Shown here: positions 1-9,591 of the stretch, piece by piece
Layout of the letters: every line of letters starts with the position of its first letter
How positions within the stretch are numbered: the first letter of the stretch is position 1
NCBI RefSeq assembly: GCF_013032005.1
Contig: NZ_WQBE01000007.1
Span: 1 to 64,000, forward strand
Length of the DNA: 64,000 nucleotides
DNA from: Ruegeria atlantica
GTDB lineage: Bacteria; Pseudomonadota; Alphaproteobacteria; Rhodobacterales; Rhodobacteraceae
Reading direction: 5' to 3'
Made by a program: the position numbers and the translations under genes
The notes under the pieces: model-generated
The model's database searches: none
The model's input: only the letters and a program-made list of their open reading frames with translations
What the model was told of the DNA's origin: nothing

Positions 1-73
1 CAACGCATATGGCGACAGAAACCTCGTCTGCACATGCCCACCAATGGACGCATACCTCGACGCAGCTGAGTAA
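1..73 (+). CDS. gcvP: Glycine dehydrogenase (GcvP), C-terminal end only
   Basis: Reading from base 2, the frame is open to a TAA at 71-73 and encodes 23 residues. They include YGDRNLVCTCPP, which matches the very conserved C-terminus of the glycine cleavage system P protein. That enzyme is a PLP-dependent decarboxylase that passes the aminomethyl group of glycine to the lipoyl H protein. Only the tail is visible, so the rest of the gcv operon should lie left of the window. The gene is followed six bases later by a perfect hairpin. The identification rests on one short but distinctive motif. Confidence 0.8.
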   Translation, partial: NAYGDRNLVCTCPPMDAYLDAAE

Positions 74-79
74 ATCACA

Positions 80-101
80 CCCCCCGCCAAAAGGCGGGGG
101 G
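80..101 (+). terminator. Hairpin after gcvP, probable terminator
   Basis: A perfect 9-bp GC stem (CCCCCCGCC/GGCGGGGGG) with an AAAA loop lies 6 bases past the gcvP stop codon. No T-run follows, so it may terminate weakly, act with Rho, or protect the mRNA 3' end. Confidence 0.6.
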
Positions 102-147
102 TACATCGACCAAAACAACGCAGCCAAATCAGGCAGGGGGAGGAGAA

Positions 148-1146
148 ATGAAACACTATGTCCTCGGCAACAACCACGTACAGTTGGCCCGAACGGCCTC
201 TGAACGGCTGCGAAGTATCGACGTTTTTCTAAACGATCCCGAGGCCGATGGTCCGGCCGAAATGGTTACCGAGTTTTTTCATGCTCTGAATGATCTTGTC
301 GAAGATCACACCTATGCCGTCACCATTCGGAATACATCCGAAGCCTTTACTGGCGACCCCCTGTATTGGGCGGGTCGCACTGCGATTTTCTGGGGCGACA
401 TTCACAAACCTTGGCACTGCGCCAGACAGGACAAGACCCGCGTTGCGCAGATACTGAATCTGGCGTCACGCTCCATTCTGGTCGGGGGGGCTGCTCTGCT
501 GCTGGCGCACAGCGCGAAGACTGATGAGCCCCTCGCCGCCATCCATCCGAATTTCTCGGCCGCAGCGCAGGAGATCGGACTTGCCGACTGTCACAAACCC
601 ACGCACAAATCACCCGATGGGCGGGTACACAGTGCCGCAACCAAACTGAGCGCCCTGCGCCTGCTGGCGGAATTCGTAGCATTGGACCACGGTGAACATC
701 TAGCCGAAAGTCTACGCGGCTACATTGGCCTGACCGAACCAAAACGCGGCTGTGCAAGCCATTTGGCCAACCGCCTGATCCAACGGTCCGGGGCTGATCC
801 GATGGTCCGGCAGGTGATCGAAAAGATGCTGAACAATGTCGAAGACCCGCTGAAAATTTCGGACCTGTCGCAGGCGCTTGGGGCCTCGACCCGTCAATTG
901 CAGCGGCGGTTTCTGAACAAGACCGGTGTCAAATTGTTGACCACCTATCGCGAGCTGCGGCTTGAGCGCGCCTACAGCTTGCTGCGCTATACCGACATGC
1001 CACAGCTTGAGATTTCAACAGCAACCGGGTTTTCATCAGCTTCTGCCCTGGGGCGGGCTTTCAGGGCGCAGTATTCCACCACGCCCGAGGCCGTTCGCAG
1101 CTGCCGATTTGCCGGAGAACTTAGGGATCACGGCGCGCCACACTAA
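148..1146 (+). CDS. AraC-family transcriptional regulator with GlxA-type N-terminal domain
   Basis: The 332-residue protein ends in an AraC-type double helix-turn-helix at about residues 235-315, including LGASTRQLQRRF and a second helix pair around GFSSASALGRAFR. The first 190 residues resemble the DJ-1/PfpI-like (GATase1-like) sensing domain of GlxA-type activators, though this half is only weakly recognisable. The ATG at 148 follows a GGGGAGGAG ribosome site. Regulators of this class often control catabolism of quaternary amines or amino acids. The position after gcvP, and the betaine/dimethylglycine-type genes 55 kb away, make a role in methylated-amine or glycine metabolism possible but unproven. 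Confidence 0.8.
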   Translation: MKHYVLGNNHVQLARTASERLRSIDVFLNDPEADGPAEMVTEFFHALNDLVEDHTYAVTIRNTSEAFTGDPLYWAGRTAIFWGDIHKPWHCARQDKTRVAQILNLASRSILVGGAALLLAHSAKTDEPLAAIHPNFSAAAQEIGLADCHKPTHKSPDGRVHSAATKLSALRLLAEFVALDHGEHLAESLRGYIGLTEPKRGCASHLANRLIQRSGADPMVRQVIEKMLNNVEDPLKISDLSQALGASTRQLQRRFLNKTGVKLLTTYRELRLERAYSLLRYTDMPQLEISTATGFSSASALGRAFRAQYSTTPEAVRSCRFAGELRDHGAPH

Positions 1147-1269
1147 CCTGCCAGACACCCCTTGCCGGGCCCGTAGGTCCGGGCCAATCTGCACGAATTC
1201 TGCACAACTGCTGCAAAGGTTCTGCGATCTGCCCCTGCAATCTTGAGGAAACTCAAGCAGGAGGCTGAT

Positions 1270-2835
1270 ATGCCCAATGAACTTATAATCCGGGGGGTGC
1301 CCCGCTCACTTGCCCATGATGGCTGGTGGCTGGCCAGTGAAAGTGGCACGTCGGTTGACCCAACGCCCCCGCCTGCGACCCCGGGAAACGTGCTGGACGG
1401 CGTCCGAAGGTTTCCGCGGGTTACTGCACTGATCCTGCTTGTTCTGCTGGGCGATCTACTGTTCTGGGGCCACAAACCCGGGCTCTCACTGGCCCTTTTC
1501 GCTTGGTGCATCTTTGCTGCCGTCTGGGTGAACAAGCCCACCCGCTCAAAACTACTGGTGCCCTCAGCTGTGTTGATGCTGGCCACTCTACCCTTGGTAG
1601 AACATGTCCAGCTTTTGTCGGTGACCTTCCTGATCGCGGGGCTGCTCAGCGCGATCGTGTTGTTGCAAATCCCACCAGAGGTCAAATACCGCAAGCTCTT
1701 TCCCTGGCTGGCCGGTGGAGTATTGCGCCTGATCAAAAGGGTTCCGACTGCCGGGCTGAAGGAATGCGCAACGCACGTTCGGGGATGGCGCCGTAATCCG
1801 GTAGCACATGGCGAAACCGGCCGTTCAATCGTTCATGTATTCATCCGCAACTGGGCCTTTCCGTTGGGTGGCTTCTTCGTGCTTGGGGCGTTGCTGATCA
1901 GTGCTAATCCGGTGTTGGAACATGCTTTGGTCCGAGTGCTTAAGGTCGATTTCGACCTGTTTGTGCTGATCCGCCGGATCACGTTCTGGGGCGGGCTGGC
2001 CTTGTTGATCTGGCCGTTCCTGACAGCCCCCGCGCCGGATGCGCCTATGGCAGCCCCCACCCTAAGCTGGAACATGTCACTCCTATTGAATGCCGGATCG
2101 GTTTTCAGGGCATTGGTTCTGTTCAACCTCATGTTGGCGGCGCAGAGCATCATGGACATCTCGATCCTGTTCGGCACCGCCGCCCTGCCCGAAGGTATGA
2201 GCCACGCCACATATGCCCATCGCGGCGCTTACCCCCTGCTGATGACGGCCTTGCTGGCCGGGGCCTTCGCACTGGCGGTGCGCCCCTTTCTTGGGCAAAG
2301 CTCAGCGTTGAAACCCTTGTTGCTTGTATGGCTGGCGCAGAACGTTTTGCTGACCTTGTCCGCAGCGTTCCGGTTGGACTTGTATATCGACGCGTTTGGC
2401 CTGACTTACCTACGAATCTACGCGCTGATCTGGATGGGATTGGTGGCAATTGGGTTGGCCATGGTGGCCTGGCAGGTGCAAAGGGGGCGTTCGTCTGTCT
2501 GGTTGATGCTGCGGGTCACTATGTTGAGCGTGGGAACCCTCTATATCTGTGCGTTCATAAATTTCGCTGCGCTGATTGCGGCGGATACATTGTCGCGTGC
2601 TGCAGATTCGGATACTGCGACCCGGACCGACTGGACCTATCTGTGTGGTTTGGGGCACTCGGCCTCCAAGGCAATTTCTACCCAGATTGCCAAACAGCCA
2701 ATCATGCACATTCCCGACTGGGCGCAAAGCTGTGTGCATCCCGCCCCAACCCATCCGAACTGGCGCGAATGGGACTTTCGCACCGCACGTGTGAATGGCT
2801 ATCTTACAGCGAACCCCAAAGGCGAGGCGCAATGA
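1270..2835 (+). CDS. DUF4173 polytopic membrane protein
   Basis: A 521-residue integral membrane protein with roughly ten hydrophobic segments. The central part (GAYPLLMTALLAG and the later LTYLRIYALIWMG) matches the DUF4173 (DUF4153-like) family of unknown function. I chose the ATG at 1270 because AGGAGG lies 6 bases before it; an upstream TTG at 1243 is in frame but has no such site. Its TGA overlaps the start of the next gene (ATGA), so it is translationally coupled to a response regulator and a sensor kinase. It may therefore be a membrane partner of that signalling pair. The C-terminal 80 residues are less hydrophobic and probably periplasmic. Confidence 0.8.
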   Translation: MPNELIIRGVPRSLAHDGWWLASESGTSVDPTPPPATPGNVLDGVRRFPRVTALILLVLLGDLLFWGHKPGLSLALFAWCIFAAVWVNKPTRSKLLVPSAVLMLATLPLVEHVQLLSVTFLIAGLLSAIVLLQIPPEVKYRKLFPWLAGGVLRLIKRVPTAGLKECATHVRGWRRNPVAHGETGRSIVHVFIRNWAFPLGGFFVLGALLISANPVLEHALVRVLKVDFDLFVLIRRITFWGGLALLIWPFLTAPAPDAPMAAPTLSWNMSLLLNAGSVFRALVLFNLMLAAQSIMDISILFGTAALPEGMSHATYAHRGAYPLLMTALLAGAFALAVRPFLGQSSALKPLLLVWLAQNVLLTLSAAFRLDLYIDAFGLTYLRIYALIWMGLVAIGLAMVAWQVQRGRSSVWLMLRVTMLSVGTLYICAFINFAALIAADTLSRAADSDTATRTDWTYLCGLGHSASKAISTQIAKQPIMHIPDWAQSCVHPAPTHPNWREWDFRTARVNGYLTANPKGEAQ

Positions 2836-3509
2836 AAATCCTGTTGGTTGACGATGATCCCCGCCTGCGCGATCTGGCTGGTCTGGCGTTGGAACGCGCC
2901 GGCTTTCAGGTGATCACCGCCAGCGATGGCCAGATGGCCGTGACCCACGCCGCCCGCGAAGCACCGGATCTGATCGTCCTGGATATTGGCCTGCCCGAGA
3001 TGGACGGGTTCGAGGTCTGCCGCCGCATCCGCGCCCGATCCGAGGTTCCGATCCTGTTCCTGACCGCGCGCGATGATGAGATTGACCGGATACTGGGCCT
3101 GGAAATGGGCGCGGATGACTATGTCACCAAACCCTTCAGCCCGCGTGAGCTGGTGGCGCGGGTGCGCGCGATCCTGAAACGTGCATCCGGGTCGCGATCC
3201 AGCCCAACCTTGACCCATGGGCGGATCACGCTGGACCCAGGCGCGCATGTCTGCAGGTTGGACGGAAACGCCGTATCGCTGACCGCAACCGAGTTCACTT
3301 TGCTGGCCACTCTGGTCGAACGTCCCAGTCAGGTACACACCCGCGCGCAGCTGATACAGGCGGTCTGGGGGGCGTTGTCGCAAGTCTCGGACCGTACTCT
3401 GGACAGCCATCTACGCAACTTGCGGGGTAAGCTGGCGCAGGCCGGTTGCACTGGGGTGATCGAAACTGTGCATGGTGTCGGCATCCGCATTCAGGACACC
3501 GCGGCATGA
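2832..3509 (+). CDS. OmpR/PhoB-family response regulator
   Basis: 225 residues. The receiver domain (1-115) has the acidic pocket DDD at 7-9, the phosphoacceptor D51 in LDIGLP, T78 and K100 in DDYVTKP. A winged-helix output domain follows (about 130-222, with RTLDSHLRNLRGKL and a VHGVGIRI wing). It overlaps the preceding membrane-protein gene by ATGA and the following kinase gene by ATGA, so the three should be made together. The closest functional type by sequence is CreB, but the target genes cannot be read from the window. Confidence 0.93.
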   Translation: MKILLVDDDPRLRDLAGLALERAGFQVITASDGQMAVTHAAREAPDLIVLDIGLPEMDGFEVCRRIRARSEVPILFLTARDDEIDRILGLEMGADDYVTKPFSPRELVARVRAILKRASGSRSSPTLTHGRITLDPGAHVCRLDGNAVSLTATEFTLLATLVERPSQVHTRAQLIQAVWGALSQVSDRTLDSHLRNLRGKLAQAGCTGVIETVHGVGIRIQDTAA

Positions 3510-4480
3510 GGCGCAAGTGGCGCCCCAGCCTTGCCTTCGTGCTGGGCGGCGCCCTATGCGGCACATTGCTGTTGTCCCTGACCGGGCTGGTTGCGTTTCG
3601 GTATCTGGGACAGGAACTGGGCTATCGCAATGCCGCCGTTTTGCTGGCGGTGATCATCACGGCGGCCACGGCTGTTCTAGGCTGGTTGTTGGTGCGGCTA
3701 TTGCTGCGACCGATCTTTGCGCTGGAACGTTTTGCCACGCAGGTTGTTCGGCACCCCGCCGATCCCCTCTCGCCGCCCTCACGTTTTGGCACTCAGGAGC
3801 TTGGCACCACCGCCCAGCGCGTCATCGACATGGCCGAAACCCTGCGCAACCGTGAAACCACTATCCGCAGTTTCTCGGACCATGTCACGCATGAGCTGAA
3901 GACGCCTGTTGCAACACTTAGGGTAGCGACGGAATTACTGCGCGATGATGACACGCTATCGGCTGAAAACCTGAGGCTAGTGGACCAGATTGCCGGCGCG
4001 GGCGTGCAGATGGAACAGCAGATCGACGCCATGCGTCAGGTAGCCCGCGCGCGCGAGTCGCGTCATGAGGGGGTGACCTGTCTGAACGCCGTGCAAGACG
4101 CATTGTGCCGCGATTTTCCCACTCTCGAAATGCGTTTTGACGGCGGCGATCTAATTATCCCGATTGGTTCCAATGGCTTGCTGGTCGTGTTGCGCCAATT
4201 GCTCGGCAACGCGCAAGAACATGGCGCGCAGGTTGTGACCCTGTCGGCAACAGGAGACGATACCGAAGTGATCCTGCGGCTTAGCGATGATGGGCCAGGA
4301 ATTTCCTCCGGCAATGCAGCGCGGGTATTTGATCCGTTCTTTACCACCAAACGCGATCAGGGCGGGACTGGTATGGGGCTGTCCATCGTGCGCAATACAC
4401 TGCGGGCACATGGTGCGGATATCTCGTTACTACCGACGCATGACGGCGCTGCTTTTTCGATCTGTTTCTCGACCAAATAG
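3506..4480 (+). CDS. Sensor histidine kinase, partner of the 2832 regulator
   Basis: 324 residues from the ATG that overlaps the regulator's stop codon. Two membrane segments (about 9-31 and 40-65) sit close together, so there is almost no periplasmic sensor domain. A HAMP-like linker follows, then the H-box FSDHVTHELKTPVA with the phospho-His, and a C-terminal ATPase with DDGPGIS and GGTGMGLSIV. A kinase with so little outside the membrane probably reads a signal within the membrane or from a partner. The co-transcribed DUF4173 protein is an obvious candidate. It is CreC-like in general layout. Confidence 0.9.
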   Translation: MRRKWRPSLAFVLGGALCGTLLLSLTGLVAFRYLGQELGYRNAAVLLAVIITAATAVLGWLLVRLLLRPIFALERFATQVVRHPADPLSPPSRFGTQELGTTAQRVIDMAETLRNRETTIRSFSDHVTHELKTPVATLRVATELLRDDDTLSAENLRLVDQIAGAGVQMEQQIDAMRQVARARESRHEGVTCLNAVQDALCRDFPTLEMRFDGGDLIIPIGSNGLLVVLRQLLGNAQEHGAQVVTLSATGDDTEVILRLSDDGPGISSGNAARVFDPFFTTKRDQGGTGMGLSIVRNTLRAHGADISLLPTHDGAAFSICFSTK

Positions 4481-4569
4481 GCGCAGATCATTCCCAGGAT
4501 CAGTCAGTTTTCTCGACGGTGCTAGTCGATCCAATCTGATGCGCCCCTGAAGGTCACGCTCAGATAAGA

Positions 4570-6414
4570 TTAGGTTTCAGTCTCGTTTTCTTCGTGGCGC
4601 GCACGCCGCAGATCATTGATCATCGCCTTGGCCAGCGAGACACACATCAGCAACAAGACCACGCTAAAAGGCAGCGCACCAATGATCATGGAATTGGTCA
4701 ATGCCTCAAGCCCACCGCCCCCGGCCATCAGCAGGGTTCCAATCACCAGCGTCAGCAATCCGCCCCACAAAACACGGTGCATGACCCCGGTTTTTTCGGC
4801 CCCGCCGGACATAATCGTGTTCATCACCAGGATGCCGGAATCCGCTGACGTGACCAGAAAGGTCATGGTCAGCACCACGCACATAAAACTGATGATTACC
4901 AGCAGATGTCCCGAGATCATCTCGCTGAGCGTCACAAACAGCGTCGCTGTGGTCGAGGCCGCGAGAATGGCGCCATCGGCGTCTCCGTTCAGTTCCAGAT
5001 CAATGGCCGAGCCGCCCAGAATGGTCATCCAGGCAAAACAAACCAAAGACGGTGCAACCACTGCACCAAGGATGAATTCGCGCACTGTGCGCCCACGCGA
5101 GATGCGGGCCAGAAACAGACCGACAAAAGGGGAAAAGGCAATCCACCACGCCCAATAGAAGGTCGTCCAGCCCGATTGCCAGCCGAACAGCCGCCCCGGT
5201 GTACCTGCATCATAGGCGGCCTGCTTTGTCGTGTCAGGCAGGTCGGCCAAGTCCCCGCTTAACCCTGCCAAGAAGCTGTCACGCGTGTCCCAGGCATCAG
5301 TAGCGCCGGGAAATAGCTCGGCCACGAAGGGGGCGGCTTCAGGTGGCAGGGCTGCGGCATACTCGGATTGGGACATCGGGGAATGGGCCTGAAGGCTGAG
5401 CGGTATAAAATTGACGATATAGTCCACCAATGCCTGCCCATAGATCCTGATCGCAAAAGAAAACGAGCCAAAGAAAATGAACACCGCCAGAAGAATCAGT
5501 GACAGGATCAGATTGAGGTTCGAAAGGTACTTCACCCCTCGCCCCACGCCGGACACCGCCGAAAGGGTCGACATCATCATGACTAACGCCAGCGCCGCAA
5601 TCAGACCAGCGGTCGAGGGTTTCATGACCCCTTCCATCAACCACTGCGCACTGGTGATCAGGAAGGCGCCGTCGACAAGCTGCGACACTCCGTACCCGAT
5701 GGTCACCGCCACCCCGAGGATGGTCGCCACCACACCCAATATGTCGATCACGTGGCCCGCAACCCCGTTGGAATACTCGCCCAGCAGCGGCGTCAGCGCC
5801 GTTCTGATCGTCAGAGGCATGTCGCGAGTATAGGCGTAGTAGGCCAGGCTCAACCCTGTCACCACGTAGATTGCCCAAGCGTGGAACCCTGTATGCAGAA
5901 AGGTATAGCGATAGGCACCCTGAATCGCCTCGGCGCTTTTCGGGGCGACTTCACCAGACATGGTCAGCGGATTTGATTCCCACAGGCCTAGTGGTTCTGC
6001 CGTGGCATATACCATCAGCCCTACGCCCAGCCCGGCCCCGAACATCATCGAAAACCATGAGAAGTTGGTGAATTCGGGCCGCTCATCATCACCCCCCAAC
6101 CGCATACGCCCGGTGGCAGGAAGGAGAGCAACCACAAACAGAAAGAACGCAAACAACGCGACCGAGAGGTTGTAGAAGACGTTGAACTCGCTCAGCAGCC
6201 CGGATTTCCACGACCTCAGCGTGTCATTCGCATTCAGCGGCCAGACCAACGCCCATAGCACCAGCAACGAGACCGCGATCTTGCTGACCAGCGCAATCGG
6301 CAGGTTGTAGCCCTTGTAAAACCCGCTGTCCTGCCGTTCGATTTTAAGATCCGTAAAGGGGTCTTGCAGCGACATTTTGCGTGGGCCCACCTCGGTTTCC
6401 GTGCCGTTCAGCAT
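4570..6414 (-). CDS. BCCT-family betaine/choline/carnitine-type transporter
   Basis: About 614 residues with 12 predicted membrane spans. The family motif region is present (TTFYWAWWIAFSPFVGLFLA followed by ARISRGRTVREF). So is the substrate-site region FGAGLGVGLMVYATAEPL, typical of symporters for quaternary ammonium solutes. The exact solute (glycine betaine, choline, carnitine, DMSP) cannot be told. The ATG at 6414 gives MLNGTETE; an internal ATG at 6375 (MSLQDPF) with GAGGTGGG upstream is an equally credible start. A loop of about 50 residues between two late spans (around the SQSEYAAALPPEA stretch) is longer than in the best-known members. Confidence 0.88.
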   Translation of the reverse strand: MLNGTETEVGPRKMSLQDPFTDLKIERQDSGFYKGYNLPIALVSKIAVSLLVLWALVWPLNANDTLRSWKSGLLSEFNVFYNLSVALFAFFLFVVALLPATGRMRLGGDDERPEFTNFSWFSMMFGAGLGVGLMVYATAEPLGLWESNPLTMSGEVAPKSAEAIQGAYRYTFLHTGFHAWAIYVVTGLSLAYYAYTRDMPLTIRTALTPLLGEYSNGVAGHVIDILGVVATILGVAVTIGYGVSQLVDGAFLITSAQWLMEGVMKPSTAGLIAALALVMMMSTLSAVSGVGRGVKYLSNLNLILSLILLAVFIFFGSFSFAIRIYGQALVDYIVNFIPLSLQAHSPMSQSEYAAALPPEAAPFVAELFPGATDAWDTRDSFLAGLSGDLADLPDTTKQAAYDAGTPGRLFGWQSGWTTFYWAWWIAFSPFVGLFLARISRGRTVREFILGAVVAPSLVCFAWMTILGGSAIDLELNGDADGAILAASTTATLFVTLSEMISGHLLVIISFMCVVLTMTFLVTSADSGILVMNTIMSGGAEKTGVMHRVLWGGLLTLVIGTLLMAGGGGLEALTNSMIIGALPFSVVLLLMCVSLAKAMINDLRRARHEENETET

Positions 6415-6460
6415 CCGAGAAACCCCGGAAGACTGCAACAATTTTCAAGTCTTGCGGGAA

Positions 6461-9400
6461 CTACTCGTTGGCAGTTCGCAACCCAGACAGCCATTCCCGA
6501 ACGGTCTGAAATGCCGCATACAGCACCGGGATCATAAGCAGACCCAGCGTGCTGTCCAGGATCATGCCAAACAGTACCGGATACCCCACCGAGACCCGCG
6601 CCGCCGCCCCTGCCCCGCTGGACAGAACCAGAGGCATAACCCCCACGATGAAACACAGGCCCGTCATCGTCACCGGCCGGAACCGGATTTCAGCCGCCTT
6701 CAGGGCCGCGTCCTTAATGCTGGCCCCGCTTTCACGTTGCTGATTGGCAAATTCGACCACCATGATCGCCTTTTTCGCGGCCAACCCGATTAGCAGCACC
6801 ATCCCCACCTGCGCAAAGATATTGCTGGTCAGGAACGGTAATACCACCAATGGGATCAACGCGCCCAACAGGGCATAGACCGCCGACGTGATGATCGACA
6901 GCGGCAGAATCCAGCTTTCATACAGCACCACAAGAAACAGATAGGCCAAGACCAGCGCCGACAGCATGATGAAGGGCACAAGCCCCTGTGCCTTCACCTC
7001 TTGCTGGGTGACACCCGACCAGTCGATCCGAAACCCATCAGGCAGCGTCTTGTCGGCAATCGCCTGCATCGCGATGATTCCGTCGCCCGAACTGACCCCT
7101 TCAGCCAATTGCGCACTGACCGAGGCGGCCGTGAACAGGTTGTAGCGCGGGATCGTGTCCGGTGCGAGGACCGGTTCGCTGCTGACGAAATTGCGCACGG
7201 GCAGCGAGTCTCCGGCGCTGTTTTTGACATAGATGTTATCCACGTCATCCAGCGTCTGACGGAATTCGGCATCGGCTGAAATCACCACCCAATAGACGCG
7301 CTCGTCCAGTATGAAGTTGTCCACGAAGTACGAGCTAAGATTGGCCTGCAACGCGGTAAAGATATCCGCCACGCTGACGCCCAGCGTCTCGGCACGGTCT
7401 CGGTCGATGGACAGCTTGTATTGCGGGCTTTGGGCCGAGAAATCGCCATGTGCACGCGAAAACTCGGGCGCGGCATTCAGGGCGGTTACAAAGCCGTTCA
7501 TTACCGCATCCAATTGTGCCCCGTCGCCTTTGCCCAGATCCAGCAGTTGGACCGAGATACCCCCTGTCGAGCCCAACCCGTGAATGGTTGGAAAGGGAAA
7601 CACGTATGAGACCCCCTCTGGCAATGTCGCCAGCTGTCGTTCAAGTCCATGCATGATGGCGTACCACTGCAAATCCGGACTGGTGCGTTGATCCCATGGG
7701 GTGAGCGTAACAATGGCCATGCCCACATTCGAACGCCCCCCGGCCAGCATGGAATGACCCGAGACCGTTGTGACCGCTGCAACCCCTGGCGTCTGTTCGA
7801 TCAGATTGCCCACCTGCGCCATGAAAGCCTGGGTACGCTGTAACGAGGCCCCGTCCGGCAGTTCCATCGACGCCATCAGAACGCCGTTGTCTTCCTGCGG
7901 AATCAGGCCGGTGGGCACAGTTTTGAACAGATACACCGTCACGCCGACGGCCCCGGCAAACACCAGCAGCGACACCGCCATATAACGCAGCATCAGCGCC
8001 ACAAGGCGCAGGTATTGGCGCCGTAGCCAGACAATCACTGCCGGAACAATCGCCAGCGGACCGATGGGCTTGCTGTCAGTTTTCAGCATCATCGCGCACA
8101 AGACCGGTGCCAACGTCAGGGCGTTCACCGCAGACAGGACAAAGGCAAAGATGATCGTCAGCGCGAACTGGAAATAGATCGTCCCCGTCACGCCGGGAAA
8201 GAAGCACACCGGCACGAACACGGCCGCCAGAACAAAGGTCGTCGCCACGATCGGCCGGTTGACCTGAGACATCGCCTTCAGGGTCGCCGCACGCGGGTCC
8301 AGCCCCTCATCCCGTAGGATACGTTCGGCGTTCTCGATGATGATGATCGCGTCATCCACCACCAGGGTAATGGCCAGAACCAAAGCGAACAGCGTGATCA
8401 TGTTGGCGCTGAACCCGATGGCATAAATCAGCGCCACAGCACCCAGCAGCGACACCGGGATGGCGATGGCCGGTACGATGGTTGCACGCAGGCTGGCCAG
8501 AAACAGAAAGGTCACCGCAATCACCAGCCCCGCCGTCAGGGCCAGCGTCGTCATGATATCGCGGATCGAAACACGCACCGCTTCAGTAACGTCATAGGTG
8601 ATCTCATACGACACGCCCTTGGGAAATTTCGCCGACAGATCCTTCATCAAGGCGCGCAGTGAGTCTGAAATCTCAAGCGCGTTGGCGGCGCTTTCCTGAT
8701 AGACGGCGATTGTGGCCGAGTCCTTGCCATTCAGCTTGGTCGACCCGGAATAGGTGGCCGCGCCCAGCTCGATTCGAGCGATGTCCTCAAGCCGCGTGAC
8801 TGACCCGTCGGGGTTCGAGGCGACAATGATCCGCCCAAATTCCTCGGCATCGCGCAGCAGCCCCTCAGCCCGCAGCTTAAACTGGAAATCGGTTCGTCCC
8901 TCGGCAAATGGCGGAGCCCCGACCTGTCCGGCGGCGGCGATGACGTTCTGATCCTCGATGGCGTCGGCAACCTCGGACGCGGTGATATTCAACGCGGCCA
9001 TACGCACCGGATTGATCCAGACCCGCATGCTGTATTCCAGCTGACCAAATTGCGACACCGTCCCTACCCCCGGCAATCGCTGCAACGGGTCGTGCAGGAA
9101 ATCAGCACCGAAATTGCTGAGAAACAGCTCATCCCGCGATCCATCGGGCGAGGTCAGGTTGATCACCACAATCATGTTGCCTGACCGCTTGGTAACCTCG
9201 ACCCCTTGCTGCAATACGGCCGAGGGCAGTTCGGAACTGGCCAGCGCCACGCGGTTTTGCACCTCAACAGCCGCCACGTCGGGGTCAGTGCCTAGCTCAA
9301 AGGACACGTTCAGCATATAGGTGCCGTCATTCGAGCTTTTGGACGACAGCGATAACATGCCCGGAATGCCGTTCACACGCTCTTCGATGGGGGTGGCGAC

Positions 9401-9583
9401 GGATTCAAGAATGACCTGCGCGTCCGCCCCCGGGTAAGACGTATCCACATAGATCTGCGGCGGCGTGATATGCGGGTATTCGGTAATCGGGATCAGGCGT
9501 ACACAGACCGCGCCGAACAGAACCATCAGGATCGCAATCACGGCTGCAAAATGCGGCCTGTCGATGAAGTAGCGTGCGATCAA
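6461..9583 (-). CDS. RND efflux pump inner-membrane transporter (HAE1 type)
   Basis: A 1040-residue protein, the normal length for AcrB/MexB-like pumps. It begins MIARYFIDRPHFA and has the expected repeated layout: a membrane helix, a large periplasmic loop, six helices, and then a second copy. The proton-relay aspartates of helix 4 are present in LVVDDAIIIIENAERIL. It exports small hydrophobic or amphipathic compounds by proton exchange. The adaptor gene lies 8 bases upstream on the same strand. No outer-membrane channel gene is present in the window, so the pump must borrow a TolC-like protein encoded elsewhere. Confidence 0.95.
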   Translation of the reverse strand: MIARYFIDRPHFAAVIAILMVLFGAVCVRLIPITEYPHITPPQIYVDTSYPGADAQVILESVATPIEERVNGIPGMLSLSSKSSNDGTYMLNVSFELGTDPDVAAVEVQNRVALASSELPSAVLQQGVEVTKRSGNMIVVINLTSPDGSRDELFLSNFGADFLHDPLQRLPGVGTVSQFGQLEYSMRVWINPVRMAALNITASEVADAIEDQNVIAAAGQVGAPPFAEGRTDFQFKLRAEGLLRDAEEFGRIIVASNPDGSVTRLEDIARIELGAATYSGSTKLNGKDSATIAVYQESAANALEISDSLRALMKDLSAKFPKGVSYEITYDVTEAVRVSIRDIMTTLALTAGLVIAVTFLFLASLRATIVPAIAIPVSLLGAVALIYAIGFSANMITLFALVLAITLVVDDAIIIIENAERILRDEGLDPRAATLKAMSQVNRPIVATTFVLAAVFVPVCFFPGVTGTIYFQFALTIIFAFVLSAVNALTLAPVLCAMMLKTDSKPIGPLAIVPAVIVWLRRQYLRLVALMLRYMAVSLLVFAGAVGVTVYLFKTVPTGLIPQEDNGVLMASMELPDGASLQRTQAFMAQVGNLIEQTPGVAAVTTVSGHSMLAGGRSNVGMAIVTLTPWDQRTSPDLQWYAIMHGLERQLATLPEGVSYVFPFPTIHGLGSTGGISVQLLDLGKGDGAQLDAVMNGFVTALNAAPEFSRAHGDFSAQSPQYKLSIDRDRAETLGVSVADIFTALQANLSSYFVDNFILDERVYWVVISADAEFRQTLDDVDNIYVKNSAGDSLPVRNFVSSEPVLAPDTIPRYNLFTAASVSAQLAEGVSSGDGIIAMQAIADKTLPDGFRIDWSGVTQQEVKAQGLVPFIMLSALVLAYLFLVVLYESWILPLSIITSAVYALLGALIPLVVLPFLTSNIFAQVGMVLLIGLAAKKAIMVVEFANQQRESGASIKDAALKAAEIRFRPVTMTGLCFIVGVMPLVLSSGAGAAARVSVGYPVLFGMILDSTLGLLMIPVLYAAFQTVREWLSGLRTANE

Positions 9584-9591
9584 ACCGGCCC

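Noticed and set aside
9-203. A 64-codon plus-strand frame at the left edge
   Set aside because: It overlaps the gcvP tail, runs through the hairpin and ends inside the AraC-type gene, and it has no ribosome site.
1168-1185. GGCCCG-N6-CGGGCC dyad after the AraC-type gene
   Set aside because: A 6-bp stem with no T-run in GC-rich DNA can occur by chance; support for a terminator is insufficient.
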